Below are positions 48,875 to 57,339 of a stretch of DNA of 64,000 nt, in pieces (within the stretch, counting starts at the first letter, position 1; the number at the start of each line of letters is the position of its first letter). Location: NCBI RefSeq assembly GCF_034808145.1, contig NZ_JAXHGM010000001.1:558001-622000 (forward strand), read 5' to 3'. Position numbers and translations under genes: made by a program. The notes beneath the pieces were generated by a model, which was given only the letters and a program-made list of their open reading frames with translations, was not told the origin of the DNA and ran no database searches. This DNA comes from Halorubellus sp034808145. Lineage in GTDB: Archaea > Halobacteriota > Halobacteria > Halobacteriales > Natrialbaceae.

Positions 48875-49063
48875 ATGCGCCACTGGGCGTCCGCCCGCGA
48901 ACGCGCCCGGTACGCGCATCTCGGAGACGCCCCGTTCGTCGTCCTGACGACTGCCGGCTACTACTACAACATCACGTTCGTCCGGGTCGTTCCGGCCTGG
49001 ACCGCAGGTCGAGTCGTGCCTCGTCCGGAACGAAACCACGACACGCAACACGATTTAGAGTAG
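48875..49063 (+). CDS. Small haloarchaeal protein, 62 residues
   Basis: MRHWASARERARYAHLGDAP then FVVLTTAGYYYNITFVRVV and a basic end. AATACTTATC (48841-48850) lies 25-34 nt before the ATG and fits a leaderless promoter, which is the main argument that this frame is used. It is more basic than its neighbours. The stop falls within the palindrome that precedes znuA. No family recognised. Confidence 0.4.
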   Translation: MRHWASARERARYAHLGDAPFVVLTTAGYYYNITFVRVVPAWTAGRVVPRPERNHDTQHDLE

Positions 49064-49068
49064 TCTAA
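49055..49068 (+). promoter_or_regulatory. DtxR-like palindrome upstream of the metal ABC transporter
   Basis: TTAGAGTAGTCTAA: 5-bp perfect inverted arms TTAGA/TCTAA with four bases between. This resembles the TTAGG-CCTAA type boxes of archaeal DtxR-family metal sensors (SirR/Idr/MntR). It lies 57-70 nt before the znuA ATG, next to its AT-rich promoter, which would let a metal-loaded repressor shut off uptake. Confidence 0.55.
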
Positions 49069-49124
49069 TCTTCTGCTTTGATAGAAAGTACTATATCCTA
49101 GAACCCGTCTACTCCTACTCGAAC

Positions 49125-50204
49125 ATGCGTGATTCGACGGACGAACGACCCCGACTCTCCCGACGCGGGACGCTCGCAGCGACCGCAGGACTGCTGACGA
49201 GCGGCCTCGCCGGCTGTCTCGACAGCTCCAGCAACGCGAACGACTCGCCCGACAACGGTACCGACGGCGCGAACGGCGACGGCCCCGTCGTCGCCGCCTC
49301 CTTCTTCAGCTTCTACGACTTCGCGCGCAACGTCGCCGACGGCACCCCCATCCGGGTGACGAACCTCGTCCCCACCGGCCTGCACGGCCACGGCTGGGAA
49401 CCGAACGCCAGCGTCACCAAGGACATCATCGACGCCGACGCGTTCCTCCACGTCGGCCCCGGCTTCCAGCCGTGGGCCGACCGCGCCATCCAGACGCTCG
49501 AGGACGACGACGCCGACACCCAACTCATCAACGCCCGGGAAGGCGTACAGCTCGTCGACCTCGCCGCCACCCTCGACCCCGACGAGGAAGGCGTCGGGAA
49601 ACAACGAGGCAAGGACCCGCACTTCTGGCTCGGCCCCGACCGCGCGAAGACGTCCGTCGACAACATCACCGACGGCCTCGTCGAACTCGCGCCAGCGCAC
49701 GAGGACGCGCTCCGCGACAACGCCACGACGTACAAGACCGAGACCATCGAGCGGATCGACGCCGACTACCAGGCGATCTTCGACGCCGCCGACCGCGACG
49801 TCGTCCAGCTCGCCGCGCACAACGCCTTCCAGTACATCGGCGTGAAGTACGACGTCACCATGCGACCGCTCGTCACGAACCTCGCCGCCAGCGGCGACGT
49901 CAAACCCTCCGACATCACCGAGGCGAAGGGAGTGATCGAGGACAACGACATCGAGTACATCGCGAACGGCGTCTTCGAATCCCGCCGGCCCGCGGAGCAA
50001 CTGCTCGCCGAGACGCAGGTCGAGGCGTACTTCCCCGTCACGCCGTACGCCGGCGTCCGCGAGGCCTGGGTCGAGAACGACTGGGGGTACGAGGAGATCG
50101 CGTACAACATCAACATGCCCACGTTCCGGGTCGTCCTCGGGAACGACGCACCCGAGAACGTCGGTCCCGACGGCTGGGCCGCCGAGTGGAGGAACTTCGA
50201 ATGA
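49125..50204 (+). CDS. znuA: Zinc-type metal ABC transporter substrate-binding lipoprotein
   Basis: 359 residues. Tat-like SRRGTLAATAG followed by lipobox SGLAGC. Cluster A-I fold: GLHGHGWEPNASV (first His), KDPHFWLGPDRA (second His), VQLAAHNAFQYIGVKYD (third His where Mn receptors have Glu). Three His argue for zinc, but the His-rich loop typical of ZnuA is absent (the stretch before DPH is EEGVGKQRG), so manganese is not excluded. First gene of znuA-znuC-znuB. Confidence 0.85.
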   Translation: MRDSTDERPRLSRRGTLAATAGLLTSGLAGCLDSSSNANDSPDNGTDGANGDGPVVAASFFSFYDFARNVADGTPIRVTNLVPTGLHGHGWEPNASVTKDIIDADAFLHVGPGFQPWADRAIQTLEDDDADTQLINAREGVQLVDLAATLDPDEEGVGKQRGKDPHFWLGPDRAKTSVDNITDGLVELAPAHEDALRDNATTYKTETIERIDADYQAIFDAADRDVVQLAAHNAFQYIGVKYDVTMRPLVTNLAASGDVKPSDITEAKGVIEDNDIEYIANGVFESRRPAEQLLAETQVEAYFPVTPYAGVREAWVENDWGYEEIAYNINMPTFRVVLGNDAPENVGPDGWAAEWRNFE

Positions 50205-51055
50205 GCGCGAACCAGCCACCCAGCGAATCCACGTCCACGACCAGCGCCGCCGCGGACGGCTCCGACCACGCTGACGCGGACGAGACCACGCCCGCTGCCG
50301 TCGACGCGGCAACGACCGACCCGATCGTCGAACTGACCGACGTCGACTTCGGGTACACCGCCACGCCCGTCGTCGAGAACATCACCCTCCGCATCGACCC
50401 CGGCGAGTACGTCGCCATCGTCGGCCCGAACGGCTCCGGGAAGTCGACGCTGATGAAACTGCTCCTGGGACTGCTCCGCCCGGACGCGGGCGCGGCGACC
50501 CTCTTCGGTGACCCCTCGCATCGCTTCGACGACGGCTCCCGCATCGGGTACGTCGCCCAGCACGCGAGCGCGTCCAAGGAGATGCCGATAACGGTACGCG
50601 AGGTCGTGAAGATGGGGCGGTTCCCGCACGTCGGCTTCGGCCGGCTTGACGCCGAGGACTGGGCGATCGTTCACGAAGCGCTCGAGACCGTCGGCATGCT
50701 CGCGTTCGCCGACCGCCGCGTCACCCAGCTCTCGGGCGGCCAACGACAGCGAGCGTTCATCGCGCGAGCCCTGGCGAGCGAGGCCGACCTCCTCGTGCTC
50801 GACGAACCGACCGTCGGCGTCGACGTCGAATCCGTCGAAGCGTTCTACGACCTCCTCGACGCCCTGCACGAGGCCGGGATCACCGTCCTCCTCATCGAGC
50901 ACGACCTCGGCGCCGTCGCCGAGCACGCCGACCGCGTCGTCTGCCTGAACCGCGAGATCTACTTCGACGGTCCGACCGACGAGTTCGTCGAGAGCGACGC
51001 GCTCGCCCGCGCGTTCGGGACCGCCGCGAACTTCCTGCGAGGTGACGGCCGATGA
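50201..51055 (+). CDS. znuC: Metal ABC transporter ATP-binding protein
   Basis: 284 residues. The first 40 are a Ser/Thr/Asp-rich lead. Walker A GPNGSGKST, Q-loop YVAQHAS, signature LSGGQRQR, Walker B LLVLDEPTVGVD, and switch IEHD are present. Class of ABC-3 (Zn/Mn) ATPases. Start overlaps the znuA stop (ATGA) and the end overlaps znuB, so the operon is tightly coupled. Confidence 0.93.
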   Translation: MSANQPPSESTSTTSAAADGSDHADADETTPAAVDAATTDPIVELTDVDFGYTATPVVENITLRIDPGEYVAIVGPNGSGKSTLMKLLLGLLRPDAGAATLFGDPSHRFDDGSRIGYVAQHASASKEMPITVREVVKMGRFPHVGFGRLDAEDWAIVHEALETVGMLAFADRRVTQLSGGQRQRAFIARALASEADLLVLDEPTVGVDVESVEAFYDLLDALHEAGITVLLIEHDLGAVAEHADRVVCLNREIYFDGPTDEFVESDALARAFGTAANFLRGDGR

Positions 51056-52062
51056 CGGCCGTGCACGGCCCCGTGCTCGCGCTCACCGGCGAGAACGGCG
51101 TTCTCGCCCCGCTGTACTGGTTCCTCGACCTCTGGTCCGCGCTCATGTCCTGGGTCGCTGGCGCCACCGGTCTGGAGCTCCTCCAGTACGGCTTCATGCA
51201 CCGCGCCATCCTCGTCGGCCTCTGCATCGGCGTGATGGCGCCGCTCATCGGGACGTTCCTCGTGCACCGCCAGCTCGCACTCATCGGGGACGCGCTCGCC
51301 CACACCGGGTTCGCCGGCGTCGCCGTCGGCCTGTTCCTGAACGCCGTCCTCGACCTGGGCGTCTCCCCGTACCTGACAGCGGTCGTCGTCGCGATGATTG
51401 CCGCGCTATTCATCGAACTCATCTCCGAAGCCACCGACGCGTACAACGACGTCTCGATGGCGATCGTGCTCTCGACGGGGTTCGCGCTCGGGACGACACT
51501 CATCAGCATCAACGCTGGCGGCCTCGCGGTCGGCGTGAACCAGTTCCTCTTCGGGAACCTCTCGACGGTCTCCGCCGAGAGCGCCGCCATCCTCCTCGTG
51601 CTGTTCGCGCTCGTCGTCGGCGTCGTCGGTCTCACCCGGAACCAGCTCCTGTACGTCACGTTCGACGAGACCGCCGCCGCCGTCTCCGGGCTCTCCGTGA
51701 GCTGGTACAACCGCATCATGGTGATGCTGACCGCGATGGTCGTCGTCGGCGCGATGCAGATCATGGGCGTCATCCTCGTCGCCGCGATGCTCGTCGTCCC
51801 CGTCGCGGGCGCCTCGCAGGTGTCCCGGAGCTTCAACGAGTCGCTGCTCGTCTCCGTCGTGCTCGCCGAACTCGCTGTCACCCTCGGAATCGCTGCCTCG
51901 TACTACGGCGAGGCGACCGCCGGCGGCGTCATCGTCCTCATCGCGGTCGCGATCTACGTCGTCGCGGTCGGCATCGGGAAGCTCCAGACGGCGTACGGCG
52001 ACGACGAGACCCCGGAGATGGGCGCCATCACCGTCGACGACTCCGGTTCGTTCGGCGACTGA
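51052..52062 (+). CDS. znuB: Metal ABC transporter permease (ABC-3 family)
   Basis: 336 residues, about nine helices. GFMHRAILVGLCIGVMAPLIGTFLVHRQLALIGDALAHTGFAGVAVG is the ABC-3 permease start; NAGGLAVGVNQFLFGNLSTVS and MQIMGVILVAAMLVVPVAGA follow. It forms the membrane channel for ZnuC. The C-terminal 25 residues are acidic and hydrophilic. Last gene of the operon. Confidence 0.93.
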   Translation: MTAVHGPVLALTGENGVLAPLYWFLDLWSALMSWVAGATGLELLQYGFMHRAILVGLCIGVMAPLIGTFLVHRQLALIGDALAHTGFAGVAVGLFLNAVLDLGVSPYLTAVVVAMIAALFIELISEATDAYNDVSMAIVLSTGFALGTTLISINAGGLAVGVNQFLFGNLSTVSAESAAILLVLFALVVGVVGLTRNQLLYVTFDETAAAVSGLSVSWYNRIMVMLTAMVVVGAMQIMGVILVAAMLVVPVAGASQVSRSFNESLLVSVVLAELAVTLGIAASYYGEATAGGVIVLIAVAIYVVAVGIGKLQTAYGDDETPEMGAITVDDSGSFGD

Positions 52063-52511
52063 GTCGCGGACGACCTGTCGCGATTCCTCGATACCGTCGA
52101 CCTGACAGGCGCGCAGACGCGGCGAGGTGGCGTCTGACGTGGCGGTCACGCGGCGTCGCGAGGCGGCGTGTTGACGCGGCGGTCACGGTGAGGCTGTGAG
52201 CGCCCGGATTCGGGTGGGAGCCGTGCCGTCGACACCGTGTCCGCTACGGCCCCCTCGTCCACGGGACCACGGATTTGCTATCGCGATATCTGATTTATGG
52301 GCTGCCGTCCGACCGCTCATGTGCACGTCGAGAGACCGCGATTGGCGGATAGAACGACCTCGACGAACCCAGCACGCGTCGACGGGCGAGGAGAGACGCA
52401 AGCAGGCGCCGACTCAACGAGAGGAGAACTCATCAGGCACCGACTCAACGAGAGGAGGACTCAGCAGGCGCTCGACGACGAGTGTCGAACGACTAAGAAC
52501 AGGCCGCTCGG
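52063..52511. other. Gene-free region with tandem repeats
   Basis: About 450 bp between converging genes (znuB + and the RIO2 kinase -), with no gene I can support. It holds GACG(C/T)GGCGGTCACG twice (about 52137 and 52173), an AT-richer spot CGCGATATCTGATTTATGGG (52282-52301), and a 31-bp tandem repeat (52403-52464). Two stops facing each other do not need so much DNA, so remnants or a small RNA are possible. Confidence 0.45.
52403..52464 (+). repeat. 31-bp tandem repeat, two full copies plus a stub
   Basis: Units at 52403-52433 and 52434-52464 share CAGGC(G/A)CCGACTCAACG then AGAGGAG(A/G)ACTCA; a third copy starts (CAGGCGCT) and breaks off. Not within a gene. A slippage product or a short protein-binding array. 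Confidence 0.7.
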
Positions 52512-53420
52512 TCAGCCCGCGTGCTCGCGTACCGTCTCGAACTCGCCCGCCGCGAGCGCGTCGACGAGCGCCTCGCGGTCCAGTTCGGGGACGTCACTCG
52601 GGTACTTCCGCTGGAAGTACCCCACGATGTTGTCCACGTCGCGCGCGAGGAACTCGCGGGCGTTCTCGTGACTCGACGGGACCGCCTGCGGCCAGTCGAA
52701 CACCGTCACGCCGGATTCGGCGAGGAAGACGTTGTACTCGCTCACGTCCGCGTGCACGAACCCGGCGTCGTACGCCGTCGCCATCTCACCGAGCACGAGG
52801 TCGAGGACGCCGACGACCTGCTCGGACTCCAGTCGCGTCCGCGCGAGCTCCACGCCTTCCATCTTCTCCATGACGATCGCGTGCCGGTTGTGGTCGACCG
52901 GACGCGGCACCGAGACGTCCGGATACAGGGTCTCCAGGCGCTCGTACTCGCGTTCGGCGGCCTTCCGCGCGGTGTACAGCCACGAGACGTGGTCGCGGTC
53001 GCTCGTGTAATCGCGTTCCTTCATCACCTCGCGGAAGTTCGTGTACCCCTCGCGGTGGTACTTCAGCGCCATCGGCTTGTACGACTGGACCTCGTAGACG
53101 TCCGATTCCTTGCCGACGCCGAGACTCGACCCGAACCCCTGGACGCTGTCGCGTTCCGCGAACGTGTGCAGTGCGAGCACGTCGTAGCCCTCCGGTGTGA
53201 GCTTGTAGCCCTCGTACTGGATCGTCTTCCGTTGGACGAGTCCGCGGTCCAGGCAGCGGTCCAGGCGGTAGTCGACGTTCTCCGCGGTCAACCCCGAGAA
53301 GTCCGGGAGCTTCCCGCGCTGCACCCACTCCGAGAACCGCATCCCCTGCTCGACGCCCGACAGGAGGTTGAAGTCCTCCTGTTCGAGGTCGACCATCATC
53401 GGCGCGACGTTCTGGACCAT
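52512..53420 (-). CDS. rio2: RIO2-type serine protein kinase
   Basis: 302 residues from ATG 53420. An N-terminal winged helix (DFNLLSGVEQGMRFSEWVQRGKLPDFSGLTAENVDYRLDRCLDRGLV) is the RIO2 hallmark; the kinase core has GSSLGVGKESDVYEV (nucleotide loop), ALKYHREG (Lys), GFVHADVSEYNVFL (catalytic HxDxSxxN) and VTVFDWPQAV (metal Asp). RIO2 acts in maturation of the small ribosomal subunit in archaea and eukaryotes. Single-gene unit. Confidence 0.95.
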   Translation of the reverse strand: MVQNVAPMMVDLEQEDFNLLSGVEQGMRFSEWVQRGKLPDFSGLTAENVDYRLDRCLDRGLVQRKTIQYEGYKLTPEGYDVLALHTFAERDSVQGFGSSLGVGKESDVYEVQSYKPMALKYHREGYTNFREVMKERDYTSDRDHVSWLYTARKAAEREYERLETLYPDVSVPRPVDHNRHAIVMEKMEGVELARTRLESEQVVGVLDLVLGEMATAYDAGFVHADVSEYNVFLAESGVTVFDWPQAVPSSHENAREFLARDVDNIVGYFQRKYPSDVPELDREALVDALAAGEFETVREHAG

Positions 53421-53666
53421 CGCCCGAACGTAGTTCCGCGACGCGGAAAAGCCTCCCGTCACGCACCCTGGTATAAGAAATAAACCAGCTACCGCGATAC
53501 GAAATGGTGTCGAGTCGGGCCCGGTTGGGCGAGCGGCGGGTTCGGTGGACGGACCGGTCGCTGCTGGGGTCGTGGATGGTCTTGCGAGAGCTTCTCGGAG
53601 GGGACGGTGGTGGACGTCGTAGGAGACGGTGACGGCCACGCAAGCCGGACCTGGGGTTGCGCTCGG

Positions 53667-54431
53667 TCAGACGACGTAGGTCTCGAAGTCGGCTCCGAGC
53701 TCGTAGCCCCGGTCGGCGAGGTCGGCGGCGATGGTGGCGGTGTCTCGCGCGAGGTGGTGTTCGTTGAGGTGGACGAGGACGGTGCGGTGGGCGGCGGCGT
53801 CGGCGACCGGGTCCTCGTGGGGGTCGAGGTCGTCGAGCGCGTGCGGCGCGACGACGCTCGTCGCTTCGAGGATGGCGAGGTCCGCGTTCCGGTAGCGGTC
53901 GCCGCCGGGGCGGTCGGGGCACCACGTCCCGAAGTCGGGGGCGTACACGAGTGCGGCGTCGTCCGTCTCGACGCGGAACGCGAGCGTGTCGAACGCGGGC
54001 CGGTCGTGACTCACCGGGATGGGTGTGACGGTCGTCTCCCCGACGGTGACGGGCTCGCCGTGCGCGAGGGCGTGCTCGTCGAACCGGTCGGCGAGGTAGG
54101 GTCTCTCGCGGTGGAAGTGCTCGGCGGCGGTCGGCGTCCGATAGAGGTCGTCGGCGACGACGTCGGCGCGCGCGACCAGCGAGAGGTCGTCGATACCGCC
54201 GACGTGGTCGTGGTGCCAGTGCGTGACGAACGTCGCGTCGAGGTCTCGGACGCCGCGTTCGTGGACGCCCTCGCGGAAGTCCGGGGGGACGTCGAGGAGG
54301 ATCGTGGCGGCGTCGGTCTCGACGAGCAGTCCGGGGCGACGGCGCCGTGCTGCGGCGCCCGCGTCGTCGAGCGTTCTGAATGGTGCGGGGACCCCGGTGA
54401 TGTCGCCGGTCCCGAGGAGCGTACATCGCAT
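53667..54431 (-). CDS. PhnP-like metallo-beta-lactamase-fold phosphodiesterase
   Basis: 254 residues from ATG 54431 (MRCTLLGTGDITGVPAPF). FVTHWHHDHVGGIDDL is the HxHxDH zinc motif; VSHDRPAFDTLAF, LVYAPDFGTWCPD and VLVHLNEHHL complete the site. The start and the RRRRPGLLVETD segment are like PhnP-type cyclic phosphodiesterases, but the family's CxCxxC zinc cysteines near residue 18 are replaced (VPAPFRTLDD). Substrate unknown; a link with phosphonate uptake in this window is only suggestive. Confidence 0.82.
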   Translation of the reverse strand: MRCTLLGTGDITGVPAPFRTLDDAGAAARRRRPGLLVETDAATILLDVPPDFREGVHERGVRDLDATFVTHWHHDHVGGIDDLSLVARADVVADDLYRTPTAAEHFHRERPYLADRFDEHALAHGEPVTVGETTVTPIPVSHDRPAFDTLAFRVETDDAALVYAPDFGTWCPDRPGGDRYRNADLAILEATSVVAPHALDDLDPHEDPVADAAAHRTVLVHLNEHHLARDTATIAADLADRGYELGADFETYVV

Positions 54432-54590
54432 GGTCGCGTCGTCACGGCTGCTCGTGTTATGCCTGTTGGTGGGGTGCGCTCGGCGCCGTTCCGGGCGGCG
54501 ACCGCGTCGAGTGACAGGACGACCCATACAGGTTAGGCCGAGTGGTGATTTGGGGTCGGCGGTAGCGTACAGGTACGGAGGAATCACCCA

Positions 54591-54788
54591 ATGTCGAAAT
54601 CCCAGTCGGGCGCGGACTACGGCGCACTGTTCGAGAAGGTGACCGGCGAGACGGAGGTCGTCGACGAGCAGGACGCCGAGGAAGCCGATGGCGAGCGCGA
54701 GGTCGACGACGACCTCTCGGCGTACCTCGACGAGGCGACCCGCGAGGACGGCCTCGACGAGGCGGTCGCCGAACCCGACACCGAGTAG
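54591..54788 (+). CDS. Small acidic haloarchaeal protein, 65 residues
   Basis: MSKSQSGADYGALFEKVTGE then VVDEQDAEEADGEREVDDDLSAYLDEATREDGLDEAVAEPDTE. Strongly acidic; one helix at the start. GGAGG 10-14 nt before the ATG is a plausible Shine-Dalgarno. Its strand and position between two minus-strand genes argue for an independent unit. No family recognised. Confidence 0.6.
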   Translation: MSKSQSGADYGALFEKVTGETEVVDEQDAEEADGEREVDDDLSAYLDEATREDGLDEAVAEPDTE

Positions 54789-54951
54789 CGCCGCCCGCCA
54801 CCCCGCACCGGCGCGCGGTCATCCCACACCACTTCACCCACTTTTCACGCGGTCCTCGCCTCGAGCGACCGCACTCGACGAGCGGCCGCTGTCGACCGTC
54901 GCGACGGGACGCCCGTCAGCCGACGGTCGCGACGCCCGTCGCTGCCGACGG

Positions 54952-55248
54952 TCACGACGCCCGGTCGAGTCGCTCGCGCATCGCCTCCAGGTACGTGACG
55001 GCAGTGACGCGGTCGCCGGCGTCCAACCGGTCGGTCGCGGCGTCGGAGCCGTGCTGGAGGCGGTCCTTCCGGTCGCCCTCGGGGAGCTTGTTCGCGACGA
55101 CGCGCGAGACGGTGTCGATGGACGCCCGCGCGGTCCGCTCGTCCTCGGGGAGCGCGTCGATGGCGGCGTCCACGAGCTGGACGAGGGTGTCGTGCACGTC
55201 CGGCGGAAGGCGGTCTCGCGCCCCGTCGTCGCCGCTTCGGTCGGTCAT
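54952..55248 (-). CDS. Haloarchaeal helical protein, 98 residues
   Basis: From ATG 55248: a polar start (MTDRSGDDGARD) then VHDTLVQLVDAAIDALPEDERTARASIDTVSRVVANKLPEGDRKDRLQHGSDAATDRLDAG and VTAVTYLEAMRERLDRAS. All-helical with heptad-like hydrophobics; no known motif. A longer frame starts further upstream but has a basic, non-helical extension. Function unknown. Confidence 0.6.
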   Translation of the reverse strand: MTDRSGDDGARDRLPPDVHDTLVQLVDAAIDALPEDERTARASIDTVSRVVANKLPEGDRKDRLQHGSDAATDRLDAGDRVTAVTYLEAMRERLDRAS

Positions 55249-55421
55249 CCGTTCGGTGGACGGTACCGACTCGGGACGGGTAGTGGTTCGGCTCGCGGAA
55301 CCGACGACCGCCGCGACGCACGACGGCGGTGGCGAGTGCACTGGCAGCGAGTCCGAACCCCTGGTGAGCGCGCTGGCGGCGAGTCCAAACCCCTATGCTG
55401 GGGGTGCGCGAACTCGCGGGT

Positions 55422-56282
55422 ATGGGTTCGCTCGCGGACGCCGAGTGGCGGTTGATACGCGAGGAAGCGCACGACGGACCGACGAACATGGCGCTCGACG
55501 AGGTCGCCGCGCGCACCGCGGTCGAGGACGGCGTGCGCACCGTCAGGGTGTACCGCTGGGAGCCGAGTTGCCTCTCGATGGGGTACCGGCAGGCCGCGGA
55601 GAGCGTCGACTGGGCGTTCTGCGAGCGCGAGGGCATCGACGTGACGCGCCGGCAGACCGGCGGCGGCGGTATCTATCACGACGCGTACGCGGACGTCTCC
55701 TACAGTATCGTCGCACCCGCCGACGAACTCCCCGGTGACCTCATGGACTGCTACGAGTTGCTGTGCGAGCCGGTGCTCGACGCCATCCGGAGCGTCGGCG
55801 TGGACACGGACTTCGCGGACCGCGAGTACGAGAGTATCCACGAACCGGCGTGCTACCTTCGGGCCATTCACCCCGCACACGACGTGTTCGCGTACGAGGA
55901 CGACGCCGACGACGCGGGGACGACCGGGAGCGGCGACGACCGGGCCGGGCGGAAGCTCTCCGGGAACGCGCAGTACCGCCAGCGGGACGCCGTCATCCAG
56001 CACGGCTCCATCTCGTACGACCACGCGCTCGCGAACCACCTCGGCGTGTTCGACGACCACGACGTCACCGCGGAGCGGTTCCGCGAGCGCGTGACGAGCG
56101 TGCGCGAGCAGGCCGGCGTCGACCGCGACGCGTTCGTCGCGGCGCTCGAGGACGGCCTCGCGGAGTGGTGCGACGCGACCGAGGGGGCGTGGCGCGAGGA
56201 CGAACTCGCCGCCGCACGCGACCTCGTCGACGAGAAGTACGCGAACGACGCGTGGGTCCGCGACCGCGACGCGACCCGCTGA
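55422..56282 (+). CDS. Lipoate-protein ligase family (LplA-like)
   Basis: 286 residues from ATG 55422 (MGSLADAEWRLIREEAHDGP). The BPL/LplA/LipB core reads TNMALDEVAAR, EPSCLSMGYRQ, RRQTGGGGIYHD (ligand-binding RRxTGGG) and the catalytic Lys in AGRKLSGNAQYRQ with VIQHGSIS. It attaches lipoate (or octanoate) to E2 subunits of 2-oxoacid dehydrogenases. No LipA gene lies beside it. The C-terminus (REQAGVDRDAFVAALEDGLAE) fits the accessory end. Activation plus transfer is inferred from the single-chain LplA type. Confidence 0.85.
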   Translation: MGSLADAEWRLIREEAHDGPTNMALDEVAARTAVEDGVRTVRVYRWEPSCLSMGYRQAAESVDWAFCEREGIDVTRRQTGGGGIYHDAYADVSYSIVAPADELPGDLMDCYELLCEPVLDAIRSVGVDTDFADREYESIHEPACYLRAIHPAHDVFAYEDDADDAGTTGSGDDRAGRKLSGNAQYRQRDAVIQHGSISYDHALANHLGVFDDHDVTAERFRERVTSVREQAGVDRDAFVAALEDGLAEWCDATEGAWREDELAAARDLVDEKYANDAWVRDRDATR

Positions 56283-56350
56283 CCGTCAGGACGCCCGAAA
56301 CGCCGGCCGGTTCCGAAGGCACTTTGACGCGTTGTCGCGTGCGCTCTCGC

Positions 56351-57199
56351 ATGCTCAAGGTAGGTGCGCACGTCTCCATCGCGGGAGGCGTCGACAACGC
56401 TGTCGAGAACCAGGTGGAGATCGAGGGGAACTGCGGGCAGATATTCACGCACTCGCCGCAGGTGTGGGACCACGGGACCATCGAGGACGAGGAAGCCGAG
56501 GCGTTCCGCGAGGGGACCGCGGAGCGGCTCGCGGGGCCGTGGGTCATCCACGCGTCGTACCTCGTGAACCTCTGCACGCCCAAGGACGACCTCCGCGCGA
56601 AGTCCATCGACTCGATGCAGCAGGAGGTCGACGCCGCCGCGGCGCTCGGCGTCGAGTACGTGAACGTCCACCTCGGCGCGCACACCGGTGCCGGTGTCGA
56701 AGGCGGCATCGAGAACGCCGCGAGCGCGCTCGACGAGCTCGACGTCCCCGACGGCGTCACGGTGCTCGTCGAGTCGGACGCGGGGAGCGGGACGAAGCTC
56801 GGCGGCCAGTTCGAGCACCTCGCGAGCGTCCTCGAGCAGAGCGAGCAGGACCTCGACGTCTGCCTGGACACCGCGCACACGTTCGCCGCGGGCTACGACC
56901 TCTCCACGCCCGAGGCGGTCGCGGAGACGATGCGGGAGTTCGACGACGTCGTCGGGTTCGAGCACCTGGAGTGCGTGCACCTGAACGACTCGAAGCACGC
57001 CTCTGGGACGAACAAGGACGAGCACGCGCACGTCGGCGAAGGCCTCATCGGCGAGGACGGGATGCGCGCGTTCGTGAACCACGACGCCATCGTCGACCGG
57101 GGGGTGCCGCTCGTCCTGGAGACGCCGACTGAGGACGGGAAGAGCTTCGCGTGGAACGTCGAGCGCGTCCGAGAGCTCCGCGAGGACGTCGACGCCTGA
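56351..57199 (+). CDS. nfo: Endonuclease IV
   Basis: 282 residues. MLKVGAHVSIAGGVDNAVENQVEIEGNCGQIFTHSP is the Nfo start; WVIHASYLVNLCTP (His), NVHLGAHTGAG (His), LVESDAGSGTKLGGQFEHL (Glu) and CLDTAHTFAAGYDL (Asp-His), HLNDSKHASGTNKDEHAHVGEGLIG (Asp, His, Glu) supply the tri-zinc site. It incises DNA at abasic sites, the step after uracil removal by the glycosylase at 20253-20867. Confidence 0.96.
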   Translation: MLKVGAHVSIAGGVDNAVENQVEIEGNCGQIFTHSPQVWDHGTIEDEEAEAFREGTAERLAGPWVIHASYLVNLCTPKDDLRAKSIDSMQQEVDAAAALGVEYVNVHLGAHTGAGVEGGIENAASALDELDVPDGVTVLVESDAGSGTKLGGQFEHLASVLEQSEQDLDVCLDTAHTFAAGYDLSTPEAVAETMREFDDVVGFEHLECVHLNDSKHASGTNKDEHAHVGEGLIGEDGMRAFVNHDAIVDRGVPLVLETPTEDGKSFAWNVERVRELREDVDA

Positions 57200-57339
57200 G
57201 CCGGTCGCCCGACGTTCGTCGCCGCGGACGCCACCGGTCGCCCCGCGTTCTTGGCCGTCGTCGGTCCCGGCCGGGATAGGTGAAACGGACGTCTGAGCTT
57301 GCTCGAGGGGTTTTCTGCGTCGACGCGTTACGGTGCGGT

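Noticed and set aside
54845..55636. 263-residue minus-strand frame
   Set aside because: It overlaps the lipoate ligase and the 98-residue helical protein in another frame; composition is that of an antisense shadow.
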